From positions 1-11,565 of the forward strand of contig JAAFKL010000108.1 in NCBI GenBank assembly GCA_021399405.1: a stretch of DNA of 11,565 nt, in the 5' to 3' direction. Shown piece after piece: positions 1-6,421 of the stretch; within the stretch, counting starts at the first letter, position 1; each line of letters opens with the position of its first letter. The stretch comes from Candidatus Heimdallarchaeota archaeon. Its GTDB lineage: Archaea > Asgardarchaeota > Heimdallarchaeia > Heimdallarchaeales > Kariarchaeaceae. Position numbers and translations under genes: made by a program. The notes under the pieces are model-generated. The model was not told the origin of the DNA. It ran no database searches and saw only the letters and a list, made by a program, of their open reading frames with translations.

Positions 1-998
1 ATTGCCGAAGTTAGTGAGGCAGTGTCTGTTGAAACTCCAACAAGAGCTTTTTCCAATGTTGTTAATCCATCCATTGGATCGACTGACACATCACCATATA
101 ATGTTGCATCAGATATTACATTGTTATCGGTTACAATGATACCTTTGAGTAAACCACCTGGAGCTTTATGCATGGCTCCAGATACAAATGAGTCTCCCTT
201 GATTTTGACAGCTCTTAAATTGGTTGATCTTTTGCCAATCTCATATTTCCAGTCGTTAGTATTATACAATGATCTCAATTCTTCCATCTTGTCTTTAGTT
301 GCTTGTGGGAGAGTAACCTCGACCAAATTAACATCTAAACTATTTTGGAAATTTTTGGTAAATTTTGAAATTAAGTCGTCAGTATCAGGTCTTGAACCTT
401 TAAGGGACATAAAACTCCCAACTCTTTCATCTAGTGATTGGGCAATTTTATCTCTGAATTTTTCATCTGGTACTCTAAGAACCTTGGACATTTCTTTTGA
501 GGGGAATGAAAGAATGAAATTACCAGTCAGAATTCGAGAATTGCCATGTGTGGCAGCTCCATTTCCAGATACTTTCTTACCTTCTGCTACAATATCGTTT
601 ACTGGAGCATATTTTGCATCTATACCTAATTCATTGTATGTAGTCACAACTGGATCTAATAATTTTTCATAAAAGTGGCTCATTGGACCCTTTAGTTGAT
701 CATTGTTAACATCTGTAATCATATGGTAAAAAATTTGATCACCATCGAGAAACACTTGACCTCCACCACAAGCTCTACGATATACTTCATATCCCTTTTC
801 ATTACAATAGTTCATATCCAATTCTTCATTTGGATCTTGATGAAACCCTACGCTTACAAAAGGTCTGTCAGGCCAATCAACAAACAACACATTGTCATAT
901 TCAAATGATTCACGGGTTAATGCGGCTGCGTGCCAGACTGCCTGTGTTTGAAAAGATTCGATTTCTTTTAAGGGAAGGAGTCCCCAAGTCTCTGTCAT
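1..998 (-). CDS. lplA: Lipoate-protein ligase A (C-terminus beyond the window)
   Basis: Activates lipoate with ATP and attaches it to a lysine of a lipoyl-domain protein in the cytoplasm. My translation of the minus strand from the ATG at 996-998 stays open for 332 codons and runs off the left edge. The LplA signature is clear: RRACGGGQVF at residues 74-83 (lipoate-binding glycine loop, with Cys where Ser/Thr is commoner) and NDI..EGKKVSGNGA at 134-148, holding the catalytic-type lysine. A second part with MHKAPGG and an acidic end follows, as in the LplA accessory domain, so this is probably a complete two-domain enzyme. A TATA-like box lies about 29 bases before the ATG, so the mRNA is probably leaderless. 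The only lipoyl protein in the window is the LbpA-like one at 10115, a plausible substrate (inference). It could be the sHdr-associated ligase or a general one. Confidence 0.9.
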   Translation of the reverse strand, partial: MTETWGLLPLKEIESFQTQAVWHAAALTRESFEYDNVLFVDWPDRPFVSVGFHQDPNEELDMNYCNEKGYEVYRRACGGGQVFLDGDQIFYHMITDVNNDQLKGPMSHFYEKLLDPVVTTYNELGIDAKYAPVNDIVAEGKKVSGNGAATHGNSRILTGNFILSFPSKEMSKVLRVPDEKFRDKIAQSLDERVGSFMSLKGSRPDTDDLISKFTKNFQNSLDVNLVEVTLPQATKDKMEELRSLYNTNDWKYEIGKRSTNLRAVKIKGDSFVSGAMHKAPGGLLKGIIVTDNNVISDATLYGDVSVDPMDGLTTLEKALVGVSTDTASLTSA

Positions 999-1020
999 AT
1001 AATTCAACCAATAATTATAG

Positions 1021-1034
1021 TCTATTAAATTTTA
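1021..1034 (-). promoter_or_regulatory. TATA-like box of the lipoate ligase gene
   Basis: On the minus strand this reads TAAAATTTAATAGA, centred about 29 bases before the ATG at 998. That spacing fits an archaeal promoter with a start site at or next to the start codon. It suggests that the ligase is transcribed separately from the gene at 1072-1968, although both are on the same strand 73 bases apart. Confidence 0.45.
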
Positions 1035-1071
1035 TGAGTGGGAAATAAATATCAAATCGGTTAAATCTAAA

Positions 1072-1968
1072 TCATGATTTTAGTCTTACAGTCATTGAAT
1101 TTTCACAGTGATCAGGTGTTTGAAGTATATCATCAGTTTCCAATTGCTCAGGTTTGATCGAGATAGTCTCCTTGCATTCAAGACAGACAAATTCATAGTT
1201 TGGAGGGTTTTGTAAATAATAGCTTTTTTCAATCTTAGGCAGCTCTTTACTTTGTACGATTTCAGCTTGTCTCTTAAGCAATTGTTGAGTTCTATCGTCA
1301 TGTCCTGATAATCTTTTTTCCTGTTTAATTTTTAACAAGTGATTCGGAATATCAGTATCTGAAAATTTTGAGAGTAATTCATCGGAAAATGTTTGGGGAG
1401 TGAGTTTAACATCATCTGAGGATAAGATAACATATTCTTGAAAATTAATTATTAATCCTTGATACCTTCGAATTTTAGTTCGTAAATCATGAAGAAAACT
1501 TCTAGTTCCACTTGATAATCTAAATCCCAATAGTTTTATCATAACCGCCTTAGCTTGACCTTGACTTAAGGGGTATAATTCCTTCAATTCATCAGCAAGT
1601 TTAGTCAAAAGAATTTCATATCCCATTTTTGTTGTAAACATTTCTAATAATTTTAGTGTAAATGGGTTGGTGTGGACATTAACTGCATAATCAAATCCAT
1701 CTTCCCATTGTACCTCAGATGAATTAAATAAATGTCCTTTTGGAATAATAACAATTCCTAAATCACCATTCTTATCTCTCAGTCGTCCTTCAGCAAAAGC
1801 AGGTTGAAGTAAAATTCTTGAGTTTTCCAATTCTGAACCCTGTTCTAAAAAATCAAAAAAATACCTTGATTCAGCTTGATTGAGTTTTATTTCTAGGATA
1901 TTATGTTTCGTCACAAACTGAGTAAGCAATCCCAGTTGATTTGCAGATAATTGAAGTTGTTCGTTCAT
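1072..1968 (-). CDS. Uncharacterised 298-residue protein with C-terminal zinc-ribbon-like motif
   Basis: I do not recognise the family. There is no signal peptide and no membrane segment, so it is probably cytoplasmic. The middle (about residues 100-185) looks mostly helical. The last 45 residues hold CLEC at 262-265 and DHC at 286-288, followed by a short strand. The spacing (C-x2-C-x21-H-C) resembles a zinc ribbon in which His and Cys form the second knuckle. The ATG at 1968 is preceded by GGGAG at a spacing of five bases, a good Shine-Dalgarno sequence, unusual among these genes. Its promoter carries two palindromes around the TATA box, so it seems tightly regulated. It sits between the lipoate ligase and DsrE2. 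A regulator or an assembly factor is possible, but nothing in the sequence proves either. Confidence 0.8.
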   Translation of the reverse strand: MNEQLQLSANQLGLLTQFVTKHNILEIKLNQAESRYFFDFLEQGSELENSRILLQPAFAEGRLRDKNGDLGIVIIPKGHLFNSSEVQWEDGFDYAVNVHTNPFTLKLLEMFTTKMGYEILLTKLADELKELYPLSQGQAKAVMIKLLGFRLSSGTRSFLHDLRTKIRRYQGLIINFQEYVILSSDDVKLTPQTFSDELLSKFSDTDIPNHLLKIKQEKRLSGHDDRTQQLLKRQAEIVQSKELPKIEKSYYLQNPPNYEFVCLECKETISIKPEQLETDDILQTPDHCENSMTVRLKS

Positions 1969-1977
1969 TTTTCTCCC

Positions 1978-2032
1978 GTCCTGTAATAATAAGGACGAAG
2001 TGATATAATAATAGTCCGGTTATTTTCCGGAC
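1978..2032 (-). promoter_or_regulatory. Promoter of the 298-residue protein gene with two inverted repeats
   Basis: A TATA-like run (TATTATTATATCA on the minus strand, 2001-2013) lies about 38 bases before the ATG. Directly upstream is a perfect inverted repeat GTCCGG-N7-CCGGAC (2014-2032), where the BRE would be. Downstream, over the expected start site, is a related one, GTCCT-N9-AGGAC (1978-1996). The centres are about 36 bases apart. Both share GTCC...GGAC arms, as two sites for one dimeric regulator would. The GC-rich arms stand out in AT-rich DNA. The role as operator is inferred. Confidence 0.55.
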
Positions 2033-2040
2033 GCAAATTT

Positions 2041-2118
2041 AGTAAAAATCGGATATTCGATTTCAGGAGTCATAGCGATGTTAGCTTTTCCCATCCACCG
2101 CTTGATTAGGTCAGTACT
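2041..2118 (-). pseudogene. Relic of a second DsrE2-like gene
   Basis: In one minus-strand frame this stretch reads STDLIKRWMGKANIAMTPE and then drifts away from the family. The intact DsrE2 gene nearby has TLMKRWMGKANVASLPD. Eleven of twelve residues agree or are conservative from L(I/M)KRWMGKAN(I/V)A, and the DNA differs mainly at silent positions (AAG/AAA, CGG/AGA, GCT/GCC, GCT/GCA). That pattern suggests an old protein-coding copy rather than recent DNA duplication. An in-frame stop lies upstream (2128-2130) and another downstream inside the palindrome at 2014-2032, so no gene remains. The match is short, so chance is not excluded. Confidence 0.5.
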
Positions 2119-2175
2119 AATATTAGTTCAGATTTTAAGTTAGACTTAGTGTAGAATGATTATCTGTAAATAGAA

Positions 2176-2199
2176 TTTGTAATTATTAATGCAATACTT
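2176..2199 (+). promoter_or_regulatory. Third, degenerate copy of the dsrE3/lbpA upstream element
   Basis: Reads TTTGTA, eight unrelated bases, then TGCAATACTT, with the same spacing as the elements before dsrE3 (5886-5909) and lbpA (10051-10074). The eight-base spacer is not conserved. On the plus strand no gene follows; it points into the 3' end of the minus-strand dsrE2 gene. It may be a remnant tied to the DsrE2 relic beside it, an antisense promoter, or a chance match in AT-rich DNA. Confidence 0.35.
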
Positions 2200-2232
2200 A
2201 TATTTAATTCTTACTTGAGTGAAATTGTCGGA

Positions 2233-2730
2233 TTACATAAATAATGAAATATCAGCATCAGCTGCGTAATCTAGATAACCAGCTGCACCACATACTTCGA
2301 TACCATCTAGGAGGTCATCCTGCTTAACACCCATAACATCCATGGTCATTTGACAGCCTAAAAATTTTACATCGGACTCTTGAGCAATCTGAACCAAGTC
2401 TGGTAAGCTTGCTACGTTGGCTTTTCCCATCCATCTTTTCATCAAAGTTGTCGCGAACTTCGTAGAGCCGGGGAGCATACCAAATATAGAAGGTACAGGT
2501 AATGGAGCGGCTGTATTTCCAATAGCAGATACTTTTAGCTTCTTATATTTCTTCTTATTTATAATATCAAGCCCGTAGAATGTGAAAAATATTCCAACAT
2601 CATAATCCATTGCGGCTGCAGTGGTCGCCAAAATCATTGGCGGGTAAGCTTCATCCAAACCACCCTTAGAGGCGATTATGGCAAGTTTTTTTCGTTTTTT
2701 AGGAGTCTTCGTTTCTGACATTTTTACCAT
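2233..2730 (-). CDS. dsrE2B: DsrE2-type sulfur-carrier protein (DsrE/DsrF/DrsH-like)
   Basis: Cytoplasmic protein of the DsrE2 family, thought to carry or pass sulfane sulfur or thiosulfonate on a cysteine together with TusA and DsrE3. Family marks, numbered from the ATG at 2730: KKLAIIASKGGLDEAYPP near residue 14, VGIFFTFYGLDII near 45, KRWMGKANVASLPDL near 98, and GCQMTMDVMGV near 125 with the conserved cysteine at 126. A second cysteine is at 147 (EVCGAAGYL). No membrane helix is seen, so it fits the soluble DsrE2B form. The start is uncertain: GTG at 2748 and ATG at 2721 are alternatives, and none has a strong ribosome binding site. The promoter shares an 18-base element with tusA, 300 bases upstream on the same strand. 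Family confidence is high; the 2B subtype is my inference. Confidence 0.88.
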   Translation of the reverse strand: MVKMSETKTPKKRKKLAIIASKGGLDEAYPPMILATTAAAMDYDVGIFFTFYGLDIINKKKYKKLKVSAIGNTAAPLPVPSIFGMLPGSTKFATTLMKRWMGKANVASLPDLVQIAQESDVKFLGCQMTMDVMGVKQDDLLDGIEVCGAAGYLDYAADADISLFM

Positions 2731-2748
2731 CTTAACTGTGTGATCCAC

Positions 2749-3054
2749 TGATCAACTATTACCAATATCAAAACGATACCGCCACTTTAAAAACGTATCT
2801 CGTTAAAAAACTATCACACCGAATATTTATAATGATATAATCGATCTGAAAAGATTATATTAAAAAAAGAAAGAAGAATCTAATGCATTTTATTAATTAA
2901 TTAAAAGAACAGTTTGGAAACTTCATTTTTGTTGAGTTTCATTACATTTTTCTTGCAAATTAATTATGGCGGTTAATTAGCAATACTAAATTTATGTAGT
3001 TTCTAAATGAAATACTAAATTGAATTAATTAATATTTGATTTTTTTTTTGAGAA
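2749..3054. other. Intergenic region between dsrE2 and tusA
   Basis: Very AT-rich, with no credible reading frame. Besides the dsrE2 promoter element it holds a perfect 8-base inverted repeat (ATATAATC at 2835-2842, GATTATAT at 2853-2860) with a ten-base loop. It also has repeated TTAATTAA-type stretches and two copies of AATACTAAATT about 29 bases apart (near 2982 and 3011). A run of ten T (about 3041-3050) is on the plus strand, the wrong strand for ending tusA transcripts. I see no clear terminator for tusA. Confidence 0.4.
2783..2813 (-). promoter_or_regulatory. Promoter element of dsrE2, shared with tusA
   Basis: On the minus strand: TAGTTTTTTAACGAGATA (2796-2813), then CG and the TATA-like TTTTTAAAGTGG. 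The tusA upstream region has the same 18-base block with two differences, followed by TTTATTAAAGCGG. The TATA-like part lies about 60 bases before the ATG at 2730, or about 42 before the alternative GTG at 2748. The conserved block is placed as a BRE plus an upstream regulator site would be. Confidence 0.5.
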
Positions 3055-3291
3055 TTAATGTGTCTTTTTCACGTAAAAGAAGAATTCGGCACCTTCCTTT
3101 CTATCTGAAAGGAGTTCGTGCTCTGTTTGTCTGCACCATGCATTCACATCGGCTACGGAACCAGGATCGGTGGCTATTAATTCTAAACTTTGACCAACAT
3201 CAAGGCCATCTATAGCTTTTTTCATTTTCAAAATCGGTAATGGACAGCTCATTTTACGAGCATCAACGCTTATTGCGAATTCTACTGACAT
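3055..3291 (-). CDS. tusA: TusA family sulfur carrier
   Basis: Small cytoplasmic sulfur carrier that holds sulfur as a persulfide (or thiosulfonate) on one cysteine and hands it to partner proteins. At 78 residues it has the family's usual size. The hallmark CPxP motif is at residues 16-19 (ARKMSCPLPILKMKKAI), with Cys16 as the carrier residue. DPGSVADVNAWCRQTEHEL at 42-60 is the usual second half; Cys53 is extra. The ATG at 3291 is preceded by GTGAG, a weak ribosome binding site. It lies upstream of dsrE2 on the same strand with a 300-base gap and a matching promoter element, so the two are probably separate but co-regulated units. With DsrE2, DsrE3 and LbpA nearby, a role in dissimilatory sulfur transfer is likelier than tRNA thiolation; that is inference from context. 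Confidence 0.93.
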   Translation of the reverse strand: MSVEFAISVDARKMSCPLPILKMKKAIDGLDVGQSLELIATDPGSVADVNAWCRQTEHELLSDRKEGAEFFFYVKKTH

Positions 3292-3329
3292 AATCTCACT
3301 TTCTTTCGTTATATTAAATGTATTTCCCG

Positions 3330-3360
3330 CTTTAATAAAGTCTATCTCGCAAAAAAACTA
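3330..3360 (-). promoter_or_regulatory. Promoter element of tusA, shared with dsrE2
   Basis: On the minus strand: TAGTTTTTTTGCGAGATA (3343-3360), then GAC and the TATA-like TTTATTAAAGCGG. The 18-base block matches the one upstream of dsrE2 at 16 of 18 positions. The TATA-like core is about 44 bases before the tusA ATG, implying a leader of roughly 15-20 bases. Confidence 0.55.
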
Positions 3361-3563
3361 CTTGAATTAATATTAGTAATACAATATCAGACTCATTCAC
3401 TGAATACTAGGTGTAGATTGGATTATTAAACGCATTACTTTTTTTTGATCGGAAGATTGTTGGAAAATTTTGATGAAATTCCCAATAGACAAATTAGGGT
3501 CAGTGACTTATATAATTGTGGATTTTTCAGATGATTTTAGAATGTTCAAAAGGCGGTTTGAGA
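3361..3563. other. Divergent intergenic region between tusA and the small membrane-protein candidate
   Basis: No convincing gene. The clearest element is a good plus-strand TATA-like sequence, CTTATATAATTG (3507-3518), placed to start transcription near 3538, ahead of the small reading frame at 3564. The rest is AT-rich with no repeat or RNA gene that I can recognise. Confidence 0.35.
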
Positions 3564-3716
3564 ATGCGACTTAATCCCATTTTGCAACTACAGAACAAAA
3601 AGAAAGTGCAAATTGTTCTTGTATCAATCTGTTTAATAGTAAATATCCCAATTTATCAAAATTATTCACCTCCATCCCATAATGTACTGATGAAGTCCAA
3701 AATGATGATCAAATGA
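3564..3716 (+). CDS. Possible small membrane protein or signal-peptide remnant (50 residues)
   Basis: The ATG at 3564 opens a 50-codon frame with a basic start (LQNKKK), one hydrophobic segment (VQIVLVSICLIVNIPIY, about residues 14-30) and a short polar tail with a basic end. It could be a single-span membrane protein or the leftover signal peptide of a lost secreted protein. Support comes from the surroundings: a strong TATA-like box about 50 bases upstream, AAAGGCGG before the start, and a perfect hairpin with a T-rich tail just after the stop. Together these look like a small complete transcription unit. The in-frame ATG at 3531 is an alternative start. I know no family for it. Confidence 0.35.
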   Translation: MRLNPILQLQNKKKVQIVLVSICLIVNIPIYQNYSPPSHNVLMKSKMMIK

Positions 3717-3731
3717 AAGCTTGATCTACAT

Positions 3732-3775
3732 GATATGTCTCCCTTTATTGAGACATATCCATTGTTTTCATTTTA
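3732..3775 (+). terminator. Hairpin with perfect 10-bp stem and T-rich tail
   Basis: GATATGTCTC (3732-3741), an eight-base loop, and GAGACATATC (3750-3759) pair perfectly. The following bases (CATTGTTTTCATTTTA) are T-rich on the plus strand. It lies 15 bases after the stop of the small frame at 3564-3716 and before the metalloprotease gene, where a terminator would fit. An operator for the protease gene is the alternative. Confidence 0.55.
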
Positions 3776-3850
3776 TTGCAAGTAAAATTGGGAATAAATA
3801 TAAGTGAGATAATCTATTTAGGCATATCGCAATTTCGAAACTTAAGCATA

Positions 3851-5343
3851 ATGATGCTACTAATTTTATTATTTTCATTCACCGCTAATACGGTTAGTGG
3901 TACTAACCAACATAACAACAATGATGATATAACAAGTTCAGAAATCACCTTAACACCTTTGGTAACAGCTCCCAACGACTATTATGTATTTAGAACAGCT
4001 TTGGTCGCAGATTACGAGTTTTATTTACTACATGGGTTGAAACTGAAAATTATATGAGAGAAATTGCCAAGGAAGCTTATGAATATTTTCTCAATAGCAG
4101 TTTATTAGTTGCGTTTTATGTTGCTGAAATCATGATATTTAAAGATAAAACGGAATCAAACAAGGTTTTGACCACTACAGAGACTGGAGGAGAGATTGAT
4201 TCGGATGAATTACTAAATTCATTTACTACATTCTCTGATGCCAATCAATCTTTTGCTAATATTGATCAAGCACATCTCTTCACTGGGAGAGATTTAATTG
4301 GATCAACTTTAGGTCTAGCTTGGAATGGTATTCGTCCAGGAGTAGTTTTTCAAAGTATGAGTCAGGCAACTGGTACGTTTGACAATAGTGTTGCCACTGT
4401 CGCACATGAGATGGGGCATAATTATGGGATGACTCATGACGGTGCGGGCAATACTTGCTCATCTACAGGCTTTGTAATGTCTCCAATATATCCCATACTG
4501 AGTTCAGATTTTTCTACTTGTAGTATTGCAGAAGCGAATAGTCATCTGGGAACATACTGGGGGTCTCGTTTCGAAACAGTTGAGCCACCAACTGTATCGC
4601 AACAAATAAATTTTACTGCTGAATTGGGTGATCAGTTGGAACTATTTTGGACATTCAATACAAGTTATCCCCAATATTATGAATTAACAGTTGATGGCAT
4701 TCTTGTAGAATCTGAACCCCTAAAACAAAATCAATCTATTTCTTATGTACTTAGTATTCTGTTGTTATCAGAACCGGCTATATATGAAATTGATATGACT
4801 ATTTATGATATTATGAATCGGTTGAACAAGGATGCATTCAGCATCGATGTAAAGGATACCATACCACCTAAAGTTGAGTATATTGGTAAATCAAGATTTA
4901 TAGAAGGAGATATAGGAAATAAATTAATCTGGAAAATATCTGATTTTAGTGATGGATCACTAAGGTTATTTGAAAAAGGATCGATTGTCCTTGAAAGTGC
5001 ATACCAACTGGGCTCACTATTTGAATGGGACTTCTCATCAACTTATAAATTTGGTGACTATAATTTTACCTTAGAAGTGACTGATAACTCTGAAAACGGT
5101 GCAGCAAGTTCAATTACTGTAGTCATCAATCCTTCATTAAATTCTACCACCAATTCTGAATCCTCAACAACTACATCAATGGCAACAAGTATAATTACAA
5201 CATCATCTTCCACAATTAGTCAAAATGAGAGATCAGAGACGGATAGCACAGATTCTCCCACAAGTCCTCTAAATGGATTTATATTCCCCACCAGTATTTT
5301 TGTTATTCTAACAATATCCCAAATTAGAAAAAAGAAGAGCTGA
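3851..5343 (+). CDS. Secreted, membrane-anchored reprolysin-like zinc metalloprotease, frameshifted
   Basis: Extracellular protease of the reprolysin/adamalysin type. The first part has a signal peptide (MMLLILLFSFTANTVSG) and the typical RTALVADYEF strand. Reading then moves to another frame near the T4 run at 4019-4022. One extra T there would join VADYEF to TTWVETENYMREIAKEAYEYF and restore one protein of about 498 residues. The second part (ATG at 4054 is only internal) has the zinc site HEMGHNYGMTHD (4405-4440), with three His and the catalytic Glu, and a Met-turn GFVMSP. Then come about 200 residues of likely beta domains, a Ser/Thr-rich stalk (about 5137-5265), and a hydrophobic end closed by RKKKS, as in archaeal surface proteins. 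I chose the ATG at 3851; a longer TTG start at 3776 is open but less likely. The frameshift may be a sequencing error, a real mutation, or slippage. Confidence 0.75.
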
Positions 5344-5369
5344 AATTTTTATATTTACCAAAGATTAAT

Positions 5370-5783
5370 TCACAAACTACCAATGAATACCATTATGATC
5401 CCAAGTAATACGCCAATTGTGGGTCCCATCCATTTACTAAATACTCTAGCTCGACTATCAACATAGTCCTTCATGATGATTTTGGAATCCACAAGTCCCC
5501 CTCCTGCCATAAACTGGGATCCACCAATTGCATTAGTATAAACTAGCAAACCTCCAAAACTAAGATCAACATATCCTACAATTTCTAATATGTTAGCGTT
5601 AGGATATATCCTCAGTATGATCAAGTACACGATCGCAGAGAAAACAAACCAGAATAACATCCAAGATGAAAAACTTTTCAATTTCACATCTGAATGCTTT
5701 TTGTTTTCGATCTCTTTAAGTTCTGTTTCATCGATATTTCCTTGTTCTCCCGCATCATGGAAAGTTGGGACTTTAAAGGACAT
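5370..5783 (-). CDS. Uncharacterised membrane protein with three likely transmembrane segments
   Basis: A 137-residue protein with an acidic and lysine-rich cytoplasmic start of about 38 residues (GNIDETELKEIENKKHSD) and three hydrophobic stretches: about residues 40-60 (MLFWFVFSAIVYLIILRIYP), 66-87 (EIVGYVDLSFGGLLVYTNAIGG) and 117-137 at the very end. I do not recognise a family and see no cysteines. The ATG at 5783 is preferred over an in-frame TTG at 5789, because a TATA box lies about 28 bases upstream. It is convergent with the protease gene (26-base gap) and divergent from dsrE3. Membrane association next to a sulfur carrier might mean substrate uptake, but that is speculation. Confidence 0.75.
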   Translation of the reverse strand: MSFKVPTFHDAGEQGNIDETELKEIENKKHSDVKLKSFSSWMLFWFVFSAIVYLIILRIYPNANILEIVGYVDLSFGGLLVYTNAIGGSQFMAGGGLVDSKIIMKDYVDSRARVFSKWMGPTIGVLLGIIMVFIGSL

Positions 5784-5807
5784 ATACAATTTGAATTATG
5801 TATACGG

Positions 5808-5815
5808 ATATAAAT
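5808..5815 (-). promoter_or_regulatory. TATA box of the membrane protein gene
   Basis: TTTATATC on the minus strand, centred about 28 bases before the ATG at 5783. This spacing predicts a leaderless transcript and supports the ATG start. The same AT-rich patch read on the plus strand (ATATAAATAA) might also serve dsrE3. Confidence 0.5.
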
Positions 5816-5881
5816 AAACTATTTGTTTCTCGAAAATAAAAATTCCATTCTGTCTTATGAATCTGTGGGAGAAAAAACTGA

Positions 5882-5913
5882 GAAGTTTGTACTATTATCT
5901 GCAATACTTTTTT
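5882..5913 (+). promoter_or_regulatory. Upstream element of dsrE3, shared with lbpA
   Basis: This 32-base block is identical to 10047-10078 upstream of lbpA except for one base. Its core is TTTGTA, eight bases, TGCAATACTT, ending in a T run. It lies 57 bases before the dsrE3 ATG. It could hold the promoter (ACTATTAT as TATA box), a regulator site, or a conserved leader whose U run could allow early termination. The sequence does not decide among these. Confidence 0.65.
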
Positions 5914-5969
5914 TTACCTCCAAATAATAGTAAATCAAGACCAATATTCAAAGTAACAGGTGGAACATA

Positions 5970-6353
5970 ATGCCAAATGAAGAAGGAGAAGATAAAGTAC
6001 TAATCATAATGTCGACAGGACCAGAAATGGCGCACAAGTGTGCTACGCCTTTCTTTCTGGCCACAGTAGCGGCAGCATCAGAGAAAGAAACAATAATGAT
6101 CTTCAATATCAAAGGAGGAGCCTTAATGAAGAAAGGAGTAGCAGAGAACCTCGTAGTCAAAGAAGGAGGGAAGCCAATTATTGATTTTATACGACAAGCC
6201 AAAGATATAGATGTTACAATGTATGTGTGCTCCCCTTCACTTGAATTAAACGATATGACGGAAGACGACCTCATTGAGGAAGTGGATGGAGTTGTTGGTG
6301 GCGCATATTTAATTGAACAATCAATAGAGGCAGACTCTGTATTGAATTTTTAA
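5970..6353 (+). CDS. dsrE3A: DsrE3-type sulfur-transfer protein (DsrE family)
   Basis: Small cytoplasmic DsrE-fold protein (127 residues, the usual size) expected to exchange sulfane sulfur or thiosulfonate with TusA. Seen in the sequence: KVLIIMSTGPEMAHKCATPF at 9-28, a middle part with IMIFNIKGGALMKKGVAE at 42-59, and MYVCSPSLELNDM at 84-96 with the family's conserved cysteine at 87; a second cysteine is at 24. The end reads VDGVVGGAYLI, typical of the family. The ATG has AGGTGG six bases upstream, a good ribosome binding site. It stands alone between a divergent membrane protein gene and a convergent surface protein gene. It shares its upstream element with the distant lbpA gene. The 3A versus 3B subtype cannot be settled by eye. 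Confidence 0.85.
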   Translation: MPNEEGEDKVLIIMSTGPEMAHKCATPFFLATVAAASEKETIMIFNIKGGALMKKGVAENLVVKEGGKPIIDFIRQAKDIDVTMYVCSPSLELNDMTEDDLIEEVDGVVGGAYLIEQSIEADSVLNF

Positions 6354-6421
6354 TATAATTATATTTGATATAATATATTTTGTAGAATTTACTTAGATGA
6401 CAATTTAATTTTCACTTTGAA

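Noticed and set aside
22..672. A long plus-strand reading frame of 216 codons
   Set aside because: It is antisense to the lipoate ligase, whose minus-strand translation has clear family motifs throughout.
2835..2860. Eight-base AT-rich inverted repeat as a terminator of tusA
   Set aside because: It is more than 190 bases beyond the tusA stop and no T run follows it on the minus strand.
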